64,000 nucleotides of DNA from Ruminiclostridium hungatei (lineage in GTDB: Bacteria > Bacillota > Clostridia > Acetivibrionales > DSM-1351). The stretch spans positions 1 through 64,000 of the forward strand of contig NZ_MZGX01000007.1 in the NCBI RefSeq assembly GCF_002051585.1. Direction: 5' to 3'. Shown here one piece after another: positions 1 to 8,038 of the stretch; position 1 is the stretch's first letter; every line of letters starts with the position of its first letter. Made by a program: the position numbers and the translations under genes. The notes below the pieces were generated by a model, which searched no databases, had not been told where the DNA came from, and saw nothing but the letters and a program-made list of their open reading frames with translations.

Positions 1-942
1 ACCGCTTCTTCCTGTCCAGTAATTCATACTCATTAAAACCTGCTGTATTTTCTTTACATTTTCGCTGGTTTCGCCATATGCTGCCGGTATTATCTCAGCT
101 TTTTCTGCTGTCTCCTGTTTTTTAGTGTTATTAAGTGCCCTTCCTTCTTCCTGTGTTGTAACTCTCTGGATAACAGTTCTTTTTGTACCTGGAGCTTTTA
201 CTCCGTTTGTTTGTTTAATCTCTAATATACTGTCCTCAGCGTCACTCTCCGCTTTTTTACCCATTATGTCGGCTTCTTTTTCCAAATGTTCGTCAGCGTT
301 CACATCAAGGCCCGATTTAAGCTGAAATGCTGCACTTACTCTTCCCTGCTTCTGTTGTACCGCATGCCAGCCCTCATGAGGGAGATACTTTTCCTGGCCC
401 GGCCCAATATAAATTTCGCTTCCCTGAGTATACGCCAGTGCTCCCTCCTGCTGGGGCTTATCAGAATTATAATGCACCTGTACGTCAGAAAGACTGACCC
501 TAGATAGGTTTTCCAGCCCTATTTGCAGTTTATCCGGCAAGCCCGAGCCTGGAGCAGCACTGCTTGCATCCTGCTTTACCATCTGTATCGGATTCTTGGT
601 ATTGCTATCCTGTAAGCTCATATCCTCTGTATTTCCATCATACTTACTTTCAAGCTTTGGTTTTTCTGCCAAAGTAGGGTTCATGCCTTGAAGCTTTCTC
701 TGCTGTTTGCGTTTCCTTCCTTCTTCTCTTGTTAGTGATGCCTGCCTGAATCCTACAACAGATTGCAAAAACAGAAACTCTTCGGTTGTTATAGCATCAG
801 GATCATTGAGCAGTATCGTCATCAATATCCTGTGATCCGTTATTCTTACATTTTTCTTCTTTACGGCAGGCTTATTTTGAACAGGCTTGTTTGTCCTGCC
901 TAAAGCCGGCTCTGGCTTTTTTACCAGCATCTTTGTCATCAT
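1..942 (-). CDS. DUF4157 (eCIS core domain) protein, 3' end beyond window
   Basis: The reading frame is open from an ATG at 942 to the left edge (314 codons, no stop), so the C-terminus is missing. AGGAGTG lies 8 bases before the ATG. Residues 1-130 are basic and low-complexity. Residues 135-235 match the DUF4157 pattern: a segment reading LSDVQVHYNS, then IYIGPGQ, a zinc-protease-like HEGWH at 189-193 followed by AVQQ, and a downstream LEKEAD. The family is known from extracellular contractile injection system loci and from polymorphic-toxin-like proteins, where it sits ahead of variable C-terminal domains. The last residues read VKKIQQVLMSMNYW and may begin another domain. No other injection-system gene is visible here. 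The family call is firm; the role is unknown. Confidence 0.82.
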   Translation of the reverse strand, partial: MMTKMLVKKPEPALGRTNKPVQNKPAVKKKNVRITDHRILMTILLNDPDAITTEEFLFLQSVVGFRQASLTREEGRKRKQQRKLQGMNPTLAEKPKLESKYDGNTEDMSLQDSNTKNPIQMVKQDASSAAPGSGLPDKLQIGLENLSRVSLSDVQVHYNSDKPQQEGALAYTQGSEIYIGPGQEKYLPHEGWHAVQQKQGRVSAAFQLKSGLDVNADEHLEKEADIMGKKAESDAEDSILEIKQTNGVKAPGTKRTVIQRVTTQEEGRALNNTKKQETAEKAEIIPAAYGETSENVKKIQQVLMSMNYWTGRSG

Positions 943-1175
943 GTTTGACTCACTCCTAAAATATCCATCTAGCCTCTGTTATATTAAGTAAATTTCAGGA
1001 GTGGTTTAACAGCCAAATCCTTAGAAAACTTCGCTTCATAAATAATTGATAATTTCTGCTTTATCTCGTACTGCCTATGCACCTGTGCCAAAAAAGACCA
1101 TTCTTTTCGTTAACTGAAAAGCATAACCCCATAAGTTTTGTCTGTCACCGAAATGCTCCGGTTGTCTTTTGCTTT
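943..1175. other. intergenic, no gene seen
   Basis: This AT-rich spacer between the DUF4157 gene and repeat copy A has no convincing coding frame on either strand. It must contain the promoter of the leftward DUF4157 gene, but I see no clear pair of promoter hexamers. Confidence 0.5.
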
Positions 1176-1470
1176 TATAAAAAACAAGACACCGGGATTT
1201 TGTATTCCGATGCCTTTGGATTTTCCTCTATGAAATTTATGGGTTCTGGGGTGTCATCTAAGAAATCTCAAATGACACCTATGAAATGCCCCAAAAAGCA
1301 TGGTCAAAAATGCACTTTTTTGCCCCGATTTTCACTCATTTTTTGCCTACAACCACTATATATGGTGGTCAAGCCGTCTTATTTACCCTTCAAACCACAA
1401 TCCGCCATCAGAGCTACACTCTCCACATGCCTTGAGTGGGCAAAAAAGATGTCGTACCTCGCTGGTACCC
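1176..1470 (-). pseudogene. 3' remnant of an rlmD-like methyltransferase gene with its downstream hairpin region (repeat copy A)
   Basis: On the minus strand a frame ending at a TAA (1379-1381) reads HSRHVESVALMADCGLKGK. It aligns with the last residues of the intact rlmD at 11336 (GHVECVIMMTYCGSEDK), including the stop position. Upstream the frame soon meets a stop, so only the tail of the gene remains. The similarity continues beyond the stop through about 200 noncoding bases to 1176, matching 11133-11335. It includes a hairpin (1186-1196 with 1207-1217) followed on the minus strand by a T run, as in an intrinsic terminator. By eye about three quarters of positions agree. It is probably the decayed tail of a paralogous gene. 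Confidence 0.6.
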
Positions 1471-1522
1471 CCTTGGCGGTGGATCAATCCCCACGGATTC
1501 GTGAAATTAAAAGTTCATAGCA

Positions 1523-2491
1523 TTAACCTTTCAAAAGCAGTCTTATTACAGTTTTTTCATATTTCTCCCATTCGTCAAAGTGCGGCGAATGTCCGGAATA
1601 CTCAAATTCAACCAATTCCTTCCCTGGCGACTTTATCTTGTTGTAATATTCTTCAATTAATTGGGGGTGTGATATATTGTCGGCCTTTCCACAAATAAAA
1701 TAGATGGGTATGTCAAATTCCCAATTTTCGTTCAGTAAATCTATATTCATGATTTCTGCCCACATGTTTTTCACAGAGAATACCAACCCATTTTTAAGCT
1801 TTACTACATCGGAAATTTTATATTCTGGAGAAAACAGTGCGCCTATAAACAACATGTTTGGATGTATTCTTTTCCCGGAATAATACAGTCCGCCAAGTTT
1901 TGCTAACCAGGACCTGTGCACATCCATGTATCTCAAAAAGTTTTCCTTATCAGAATCAAAATCTTTTAGAGCTTGTAATTCTTGTATCGCCTTTTTATTT
2001 TTTAGTTTATGCGCTAAGTCAATGGAAATATCCAGGCTCCTTTGTTCACTAAGGCTCATATTCACAAGTTGTGATATTCCTATGTATGAATAAAACAGTC
2101 CCGAATCTCTCGCAATCATTTTCATCCCCAGTATACTGCCCCAAGAATGCCCTACTAAGTATATTTTACTTTTACCAAACTCTCTTAAAAGTATCTTTGT
2201 GACTTCCAGCCCGTCATTTACCAACTGCTCAATTGTCATTGTATTTGGATCAATATTTTTATCGTATGATTTTCCACTTCCCCTTTGATCCCAGTTAACA
2301 ACAATGAAGTTCTTCTCAAGTTCGCTTTTCCCATAATGGGTATAAGCTGTGGCCATTTCAGAACCGCCAGGACCACCGTGAAGAAATAACAGGAGTGGAT
2401 TATCTAAACTTTTCCCCCTTATAGATATCCATTGCTCCGTTCCATTAATATCAATCTTCTTTAATTCCTTGTAAGACTCTTTTTTTGCCAT
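1523..2491 (-). CDS. alpha/beta hydrolase, proline iminopeptidase-like
   Basis: The product is 322 residues with the alpha/beta-hydrolase fold signature. HGGPGG at 38-43 supplies the oxyanion hole, GHSWGS at 114-119 carries the nucleophile Ser116, and GKAD plus GHSPHFDEWE near the C-terminus supply the acid and the histidine. HGGPGG with GHSWGS is typical of the prolyl aminopeptidase (S33) group; the true substrate cannot be read from sequence. I chose the ATG at 2491 because GGGAGGAG lies 8 bases before it. An upstream ATG at 2509 lies inside that site, although it overlaps the stop of the preceding frame as ATGA. There is no signal peptide, so the enzyme is probably cytoplasmic. Confidence 0.85.
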   Translation of the reverse strand: MAKKESYKELKKIDINGTEQWISIRGKSLDNPLLLFLHGGPGGSEMATAYTHYGKSELEKNFIVVNWDQRGSGKSYDKNIDPNTMTIEQLVNDGLEVTKILLREFGKSKIYLVGHSWGSILGMKMIARDSGLFYSYIGISQLVNMSLSEQRSLDISIDLAHKLKNKKAIQELQALKDFDSDKENFLRYMDVHRSWLAKLGGLYYSGKRIHPNMLFIGALFSPEYKISDVVKLKNGLVFSVKNMWAEIMNIDLLNENWEFDIPIYFICGKADNISHPQLIEEYYNKIKSPGKELVEFEYSGHSPHFDEWEKYEKTVIRLLLKG

Positions 2492-2505
2492 ATAAATCTC
2501 CTCCC

Positions 2506-2778
2506 TCATCCCCGGCTCTTCAAAACCTTCTCCATTGGCTTGCCTTTTGCCAATTGGTCAACCAGTTTGTCAAGCCAGCGAATTTTCTGCATAAGCGCGT
2601 CGGATACTGTTAGGGTATATTCCTTATGGGAGCTCCTGAATACAATTTCGCAGTTTTCCAGTTTCTTCTGAGATTTTCGTTGCGGCCCATACGCTGTTGC
2701 CTGTTCCTGAAAAGACGAAAATGATGCCCGTTGAACCTGGTACTCCCTTTGAGAAGGGATATATTTCTGAAAAGATAA
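2506..2778 (-). pseudogene. open frame of about 89 codons without a start, unknown family
   Basis: A minus-strand frame is open after a TAA near 2779 and runs to a TGA at 2506-2508. Its stop overlaps the 2509 ATG of the hydrolase frame (ATGA). The translation is protein-like: basic, ending with LDKLVDQLAKGKP then MEKVLKSRG, and without low complexity. No ATG, GTG or TTG with a ribosome site lies near its beginning, so it is probably the 3' part of a truncated gene. I do not recognise the family. The tail resembles the end of DUF2200 proteins, but the rest does not. Confidence 0.35.
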
Positions 2779-2849
2779 TTAAGGTACGGACTGTCTGCCT
2801 TTTAAAGAATCAGTTCTCCTCATCGCCATAATTTGCGTTAATCAGGGAC

Positions 2850-4160
2850 TTACTTTTGCTTTACAATCTGACCCTGGCGGAAAATCTCATTCAAGGCTCT
2901 GCCGTCACAGTTATAAAAGTCGATTCCCAGGATATTTGCTATGGTAGGAGCTATATCTACCATCTGAATTTCTCCTAATTGATACTCATTTTTTATACAA
3001 TCTCCTGATATAACCAATATGCATTTATATTCAGATTTATCCGGTGAAAAGCCATGAGTTGCGTACTTTATGCCTAGTTCTTCCAAATCAGTGACAACCG
3101 GGTCCTCCAAACTGTCCTCAAAGCAATAGCCTGTCTTAGCTTCCAACATATACCTGACAGAGTAAGCCACATGATAGTTATGGAGTTCCTTTCTGCCATA
3201 TATCCTTTCTATGCCATAGCATTCCTCTGTCATAGCCTTTTTAAGAATATCGAGTGCCCGTTGCTCCGCTTCGCTATCGTTTTCTTTTAGATGCAGATAA
3301 GCCGCTCCACCAGCATTTTGTATATAAGCTCTCCATTTCATTTCACCTTTTTCTTCATAAATAAGGCCTGCTTCTTTCAATAATTGATTCAGTCTTACCT
3401 TGTACCTGACATTAATCTGTCCATGATCACCTATTACCAAAAAAACCGTATCTTCCTCAATACCCGCTTCACGAACTGCCTCCATGATGTCACCCAGCCT
3501 TTTATCCATACGGACAAGTACTTTATCAATATCCGGGCTGTCTATACCATGTTCATGTTTGGCATCATCCAGGTCAATCAGATGCATCAGAAGCAAATTA
3601 GGTCTTTTTCTTTTAATGGTATCCACAGCACACCTGGTCGTAAAGTCATCCAGATAAGGCTGTTCGATTCCTCTTCTGAAGTGCCCGAATTTTTTCTCCA
3701 TCCCCATGCTGAAAAAGGGACTACCATTCTTTATAATTTTCAAAGCCTGATTTTCCTTTTTAATTGCTCTTATCTCCGGGATGTTATAACGAATGGAAGC
3801 TCTTCCCGTCACAGGCCATAGAATTCCGGCTGATTTCATCCGATGCTTTTTTAAAGCATCATAAACAGCAGGTACTTTGATATCCTTTTTAAACCAAAAC
3901 CAGCTCTGCTCTTTTTCACTGATAAATGGCTGGAAGGGATTGTTATGGTAAATCCCATGCTTATCCGGATAAACGCCTGTTACCATGGTGGTGTGTGCTA
4001 CATATGTAAGAGTTGGATAGACGCTCTTCAATTTCGTGCTATAAGCTCCATTTTTTATTAATTCGGAAAGATTCGGAAGTTTACTTGCCTTTTCCCAGTT
4101 GTCTTCTGAAAATGCATCATATGATATAACTACCAAATGTTTTGATTTTCCTGCTCTCAT
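2850..4160 (-). CDS. alkaline phosphatase-superfamily protein, type I phosphodiesterase/nucleotide pyrophosphatase type
   Basis: The product is 436 residues of the PF01663 (ENPP-like) family. Metal-site residues are recognisable in order: VISYDAF (Asp14), the nucleophile segment YPTLTYVAHTTMVTG around 48-62, LIDLDDAKHEHG mid-protein, GDHGQ, and ATHGFSP. Family members hydrolyse phosphodiester or phosphate-monoester bonds with two metal ions. No signal peptide is seen, which is unusual for an exported phosphatase and suggests a cytosolic role. The start has GGGGTGAG upstream. It lies 6 bases downstream of the MFS gene on the same strand, so the two are likely co-transcribed. Confidence 0.87.
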   Translation of the reverse strand: MRAGKSKHLVVISYDAFSEDNWEKASKLPNLSELIKNGAYSTKLKSVYPTLTYVAHTTMVTGVYPDKHGIYHNNPFQPFISEKEQSWFWFKKDIKVPAVYDALKKHRMKSAGILWPVTGRASIRYNIPEIRAIKKENQALKIIKNGSPFFSMGMEKKFGHFRRGIEQPYLDDFTTRCAVDTIKRKRPNLLLMHLIDLDDAKHEHGIDSPDIDKVLVRMDKRLGDIMEAVREAGIEEDTVFLVIGDHGQINVRYKVRLNQLLKEAGLIYEEKGEMKWRAYIQNAGGAAYLHLKENDSEAEQRALDILKKAMTEECYGIERIYGRKELHNYHVAYSVRYMLEAKTGYCFEDSLEDPVVTDLEELGIKYATHGFSPDKSEYKCILVISGDCIKNEYQLGEIQMVDIAPTIANILGIDFYNCDGRALNEIFRQGQIVKQK

Positions 4161-4166
4161 TTTTAC

Positions 4167-5417
4167 TCACCCCACGCTTTCAGAACTTCTCTTCTGCTCC
4201 TTAGGCAGAGTTATGAAAATAATAAATCCAATAATAAACAGAGGAATGATCCCCAATATACTCCATCTGGTTTTACCGGTAATTGTTGCTGTCAAGGCCA
4301 TTATCGCCGGGCCGACAATAGCTGAAAATTTGCCAAATATATTGTAAAAGCCAAAAAACTCATTTGATTTTTCCTTGGGAACTATCTTTGCATAGTAGGA
4401 TCTGCTCAATGCCTGAATTCCTCCCTGGGCAGAGCCAATCATCGCACCCAAAATAAAAATATGCCATACGGAAGATATAAAATATGCCGCTATACAGGAA
4501 ATGATATAAGTAAGAATACCGACACTGATCATAGTTCTGGCTGTGAACCTTTTTGCCAGATTACCATAGAGAATCGCACAGGGAAATGCAATAATCTGTA
4601 TAATAAGTAAGATTCCGAGCAAGGTGAAAGTATTGAGGGCATCATCACCTAAAATGGAAGTAGCATAGGGCACCACCATTTTAATAATCGTATCCACACC
4701 ATCGATATAGAAAAAGTAAGCTGCCAGGAAGATAAATACAATTTTGTGCTGTCTGATATTCTTGAAAGTAACAGCCAACCGTTTAAAGCTGTTAATCACC
4801 GGGCGGGGTTCCGGTTCAATATAGTACCTCTGTTTCACATCCTTTATCATAGGTAATGTAAGAAGCCCCCACCAAAGGGCAGTAATGATAAACCCAATCT
4901 GATATCCAATTGCTTTGTCCATTCCCATAAGGAATATCAACGCCAGACTGATACCAAAAGGAATGACACTGGATATATATCCGAAAGCAAAGCCACTGGA
5001 AGAAACCTTATCCATCCTCTCTTCACTGGAAACATCCACTAAAAATGCATCATAGAAAATGTTAGAACCGGCAAAGCCTATGACCGACAAAATAAAGAAA
5101 AGAATCAATAGCTGCCATTGTCCGCTGGAAGGAGACACAAATGCAAGAGCCGCCGTAGCAAATACACCCAGGAACGTAAAGAACACGAAAAAGCGTTTCT
5201 TTCTATCCTTATAATCTGCAATTGCACCTAAAACAGGACTTAAAATTGCTACCAAGATACTAGCAATTGAATTAAAATACCCAAGATCCATGCTACTTTT
5301 TACATTTTCAAACATACCATATATAATTGGCAGTAATGCAGTCGTAACAGCCATAGAATAGGCCGAGTTGCCACAATCAACTAATATCCATGATCTTTCT
5401 TCTCTACTTAACTTCAT
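4167..5417 (-). CDS. MFS transporter, UMF1/Atg22-like
   Basis: This 416-residue protein has about twelve hydrophobic segments. Its N-terminus (EERSWILVDCGNSAYS) is typical of the UMF1 (Atg22-like, PF11700) branch of the major facilitator superfamily. A cytoplasmic DYKDRKKR loop follows the second or third helix, as in MFS motif A. The substrate is unknown. The start follows AGGAGG by about 8 bases. The partner gene 6 bases downstream encodes a phosphodiesterase-type enzyme, which suggests uptake or release of a phosphorylated compound; that link is inference. Confidence 0.85.
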   Translation of the reverse strand: MKLSREERSWILVDCGNSAYSMAVTTALLPIIYGMFENVKSSMDLGYFNSIASILVAILSPVLGAIADYKDRKKRFFVFFTFLGVFATAALAFVSPSSGQWQLLILFFILSVIGFAGSNIFYDAFLVDVSSEERMDKVSSSGFAFGYISSVIPFGISLALIFLMGMDKAIGYQIGFIITALWWGLLTLPMIKDVKQRYYIEPEPRPVINSFKRLAVTFKNIRQHKIVFIFLAAYFFYIDGVDTIIKMVVPYATSILGDDALNTFTLLGILLIIQIIAFPCAILYGNLAKRFTARTMISVGILTYIISCIAAYFISSVWHIFILGAMIGSAQGGIQALSRSYYAKIVPKEKSNEFFGFYNIFGKFSAIVGPAIMALTATITGKTRWSILGIIPLFIIGFIIFITLPKEQKRSSESVG

Positions 5418-5474
5418 GAATGAATCCTCCTATGGTTTATTATTGAATTATATCATATTACTAAAAATGGCAAG

Positions 5475-5660
5475 TTAAAACCATGTAAAGAATAATACGA
5501 TCCTCTCCCACAGAAAAATCTTCTCATTACCCGCCATTTTCAAATTTTCTTTCATATTCCTACTCCTATCAATAAATTCAATGGGGGTATCTAAACCATA
5601 TGTTCCATCGCGATATTTTGATTTTCTAAATTTTTTCTCCCATTCATTTACTTCATAAAT
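5475..5660 (-). pseudogene. C-terminal fragment of an unknown gene, cut by the IS remnant
   Basis: A minus-strand frame ending at 5475 reads YEVNEWEKKFRKSKYRDG and continues in a protein-like way to the stop. Upstream it runs straight into the left end of the IS256-type remnant at about 5662, so any native start has been lost. No family is recognised. It could also be chance coding; the charged, balanced composition is the only argument in its favour. Confidence 0.25.
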
Positions 5661-5661
5661 A

Positions 5662-6078
5662 AGGTACAATAAATTGCGCAAATTGAATAAAGGGTAAAAA
5701 TAGACATGTCCAAAGCCGTTTGGTAAAATTAATTCACCACAAACCAATTACCAAAGGAGGCTTAGGAACATGTCTGAAAAGATTATACAACGCTTTTCCT
5801 TACGAACACTGGTTAAAGATCCGCACCACAAATCTGGTTGAGAGGATCAATCGGGAAATTAAGCGTAGTGCCAGAGTGGTCGGAACCTTTCCTGACGGCA
5901 ATTCTGCCCTAATGCTCGTCTGCGCCGCTTACGCCATGTTACGGGAACCCAATGGGGCGTAAAGCGGTATATGAATATGAAACATCTTGAAAACTATAGT
6001 ACAGAGGAAACAGAATCTGAAAATCTGGCAGGGTAACTGCCAGAAACCATGCGGCAAAATTAAATTTGCGCAAAGTAC
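5662..6078 (+). mobile_element. internally deleted IS256-family (Mutator) element
   Basis: About 415 bp are bounded by imperfect inverted ends: TTGCGCAAATTGAAT near 5674-5688 and its near complement ATTAAATTTGCGCAAA near 6059-6074. A ribosome site and start are kept at 5752-5772 (AGGAGG, then MSEKIIQ), but that frame is lost at once. The 3' end of the transposase is preserved in another frame at about 5780-5962, reading FPYEHWLKIRTTNLVERINRE and then RVVGTFPDGNSALMLV, the usual C-terminus of IS256-type transposases. The middle of the gene, including most of the DDE catalytic core, has been deleted. The element cannot transpose by itself. Confidence 0.75.
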
Positions 6079-6161
6079 TTGACAGTATCATGCTTGACAG
6101 TACCTAGACTTGCGATAATGTTCTTTTTGCCCTCACTCATTGGTTCACGTCTTTTTGCCAT
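6060..6161 (-). pseudogene. N-terminal fragment of a second IS256-family transposase
   Basis: An ATG at 6161 is preceded by AGGAGG and begins MAKRREPMSEGKKNIIASL, the typical N-terminus of clostridial IS256-type transposases. After about 20 residues the frame runs into the right end of the neighbouring deleted element and stops at 6060-6062 (33 codons in all). It is on the opposite strand from the first remnant, so two elements or two insertion events are superposed here. Confidence 0.6.
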
Positions 6162-6310
6162 TAAAAAAGCCTCCTATGATTTTTTATTTTATCATAGAAA
6201 GCTTAATTTACAGACCTTTCTTCACATGCTCACATTTTTCAGTGAGCATGTGTGCAATAGAGCGTCCAACGTAAACCATAATTAATATTGTCGCTTTTTT
6301 ACTTTATTCA

Positions 6311-6715
6311 TTAATTAGCTTCATTGCTAATTTTACACTTAACAATACTGCTGTATTCACCCCATACCTTATTATTATTAATAATTCTATATGCGCGTGC
6401 TTTATAGTAATAGTCACCAGCGGATAGCTTATTTGCTGTATATTTCAACGCATCTTCAGCCTTAATTGTCTGTATAAGTTTATAGTCACCATCCTTGCTA
6501 TTTGACATATAGATACAATATCCAACTGCTCCCTCACTTTTATCCAACATAATTGTTACCATATTATTACTACTTTTCGCAGATAGCTTTACTTTCTGTG
6601 GCTTAAAGTCTGTAATACTCTTGGCCGGTGATGAATAGTATGTTGTAAATGTATATCTCATTTTTCCTTTTTTACTTAACTCATCAAGCTCCACTTTACA
6701 TAATTTATCGACAAA
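6311..6715 (-). pseudogene. fibronectin type III-like C-terminal fragment of a surface protein
   Basis: The frame ends at 6311 and is open upstream to a TGA near 6716, with no convincing start; a GTG at 6694 has no good ribosome site. The translation holds one fibronectin type III-like domain: VTIMLDKSEGAVGYCIYMS, then AGDYYYKARAYRI, then VWGEYSSIVKCKI at the very end. Such domains occur in exported clostridial cell-surface proteins. The N-terminal part with any signal peptide is missing, so this is probably a stranded gene end in the mobile-element debris. Confidence 0.5.
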
Positions 6716-6822
6716 TCACTTAATAGTAAAGCAAGATGAAACTTGTTCAATTTCTTTCAGTGATTTTTGTAAAATTTTTCATTCAGATTTCGAAAGAATC
6801 TTGAGCATAGTTTTCAACTGTA

Positions 6823-7101
6823 GTGCCAGTTGCAGAGTGTTGCCGATGCAATCTGATACTTTTCAGCAAGCTCTTCCGTCATTCAAAAGCGATGCATCTT
6901 TACCAAGCCGGAATTGATCTTATATATATTCGAGATATCCTTGGGCATGTTGATATTGCAACTACGGAAGTGTATGCGCGTGTTGACACGGAGCGTAAAC
7001 GTGACGCTTTGGAAAACGCATACCCTGAAATCACTGGTTCCACACTCGCCGATTGGAATGACGATGAGGATTTGATTCAAAAGCTCTCAAGACTGGTGTA
7101 A
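6823..7101 (+). pseudogene. C-terminal fragment of a tyrosine recombinase/integrase
   Basis: From about residue 14 the frame reads FRHSKAMHLYQAGIDLIYI, then DILGHVDIATTEVYAR. This is the catalytic C-terminal box of tyrosine recombinases, with the Arg of FRHS, the His of LGH and the tyrosine nucleophile in EVYAR. The N-terminal core-binding domain and the first catalytic arginine are absent, and the preceding codons do not fit the family. It is the relic of an integrase from a phage, conjugative element or transposon. Confidence 0.75.
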
Positions 7102-7278
7102 AAGCAAAATGATATGCGACGATAAAAGTGCCATAAGTGCAGGTATTAACCAGCTTTTTGGTCTGCTTCGTCGCATATTATTTTTCGGTACATAACCATC
7201 AGCGTTTTGCCCGCAAATAAAATCCAATAGCCCTGCTGTTTCTTCTCCTGATAATGATTCCTTCAGCCCCGCGGTCAT
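7087..7278 (-). CDS. hypothetical small protein
   Basis: This 63-codon frame starts with an ATG at 7278 preceded by GAGGAG, itself formed by the stop region of the upstream gene (TGAGGAG). The C-terminal part has a hydrophobic run (LIPALMALLSSHIILLL) that could span the membrane. It overlaps the end of the integrase fragment on the other strand by 15 bases. I do not recognise a family. The tight coupling to the gene at 7285 supports it being real. Confidence 0.4.
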   Translation of the reverse strand: MTAGLKESLSGEETAGLLDFICGQNADGYVPKNNMRRSRPKSWLIPALMALLSSHIILLLHQS

Positions 7279-7284
7279 CACTCC

Positions 7285-7548
7285 TCACAGCTCGCCGCCG
7301 ACAATTTCAACCGACGGGTACAGGCTGTGCACCTTTTGGCTGAGGGCTTCATCATGGATGTACTCAGCAAGCCCTCTGTCATTTTCAAACTGGCGGTTCT
7401 CTTTTGCGATGGCAGCCAGGATAGCCTCCTCATATGCCGCAGCCTCTGAGGAGGTCATTTGAACAGAGTTATCCCCCATTCCAGACTCACCTTTCGGATA
7501 GGTGACAATCTTCAGAGGGAAAAAGATACGCATTGTTTCACTTGCCAT
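7285..7548 (-). CDS. hypothetical protein of 87 residues
   Basis: The start is taken at the ATG at 7548, 7 bases after GGAGGG; an upstream ATG in frame would overlap that site. The protein is acidic and soluble, beginning MASETMRIFFPLKIVTYPKG and ending EIVGGEL. No family is recognised. Together with the next small gene, overlapping at its stop, it looks like a two-gene unit of the kind carried on clostridial mobile elements; that is inference from context only. Confidence 0.5.
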   Translation of the reverse strand: MASETMRIFFPLKIVTYPKGESGMGDNSVQMTSSEAAAYEEAILAAIAKENRQFENDRGLAEYIHDEALSQKVHSLYPSVEIVGGEL

Positions 7549-7604
7549 TGTGCTTCCCTCCATTCGTTTTGATATTGTACATTCAGCTCCCTAAAAAAGG
7601 GCAC

Positions 7605-7644
7605 AAAAAAAGCGGGGTATCTTCGTCAGAAAATACTCCCCGCT
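7605..7644 (-). terminator. intrinsic terminator after the 111-residue gene
   Basis: On the minus strand AGCGGGG-A-GTAT pairs with ATACCCCGCT and is followed by seven T residues (A run at about 7605-7611 on the plus strand). It lies 17 bases past the stop of the gene ending at 7661. Confidence 0.75.
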
Positions 7645-7660
7645 GAATTTCAGAGGTTAC

Positions 7661-7996
7661 TTATATTCTGTAATGGATCATAAACTTATGCCGCTGCATC
7701 GCTTCCTCTATTTTTTTAGAAAGGGACTGCAGCCCTGTCCTGCCGGTTAAGTCAATTATTTTCTTAAATTCGGGCAGGGATGACGGCGGTATTAATGTTA
7801 TGCCGTAATATACGAGCCCGCTGCCCGGACGGGAAAGGGTGTGAATATAGGTTTCCAGTACGCTTAATTCCCTAAGCAGGGGTTCAATGTAATCGTCATG
7901 TATTGCGATGCAGCCATATTTTTCGGGACAATATTCATCATACCTTTTATCTTGCTCCGGCTCCGTTTCAAAGATTCCAAACTCATGCTTTGCCAT
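7661..7996 (-). CDS. conserved-looking hypothetical protein, 111 residues
   Basis: The protein starts MAKHEFGIFETEPEQDKRYD and contains the segment GLVYYGITLIPPSSLPEF. It is soluble, has no membrane segment and resembles an unnamed Firmicutes protein family, but I cannot assign a function. It follows the Fic gene on the same strand after 42 bases. That gap contains an 8-bp hairpin (8011-8030, ACCTCGCC with GGCGAGGT). A terminator follows the gene, so Fic and this protein may form one transcript. Confidence 0.55.
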   Translation of the reverse strand: MAKHEFGIFETEPEQDKRYDEYCPEKYGCIAIHDDYIEPLLRELSVLETYIHTLSRPGSGLVYYGITLIPPSSLPEFKKIIDLTGRTGLQSLSKKIEEAMQRHKFMIHYRI

Positions 7997-8038
7997 TCGA
8001 TTACCTATATACCTCGCCTGTCGGCGAGGTTCTCTGCG

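Noticed and set aside
1077..1520. 147-codon plus-strand frame
   Set aside because: It runs through the noncoding repeat copy A and the rlmD remnant, has no ribosome site, and is not matched by a similar frame in copy B.
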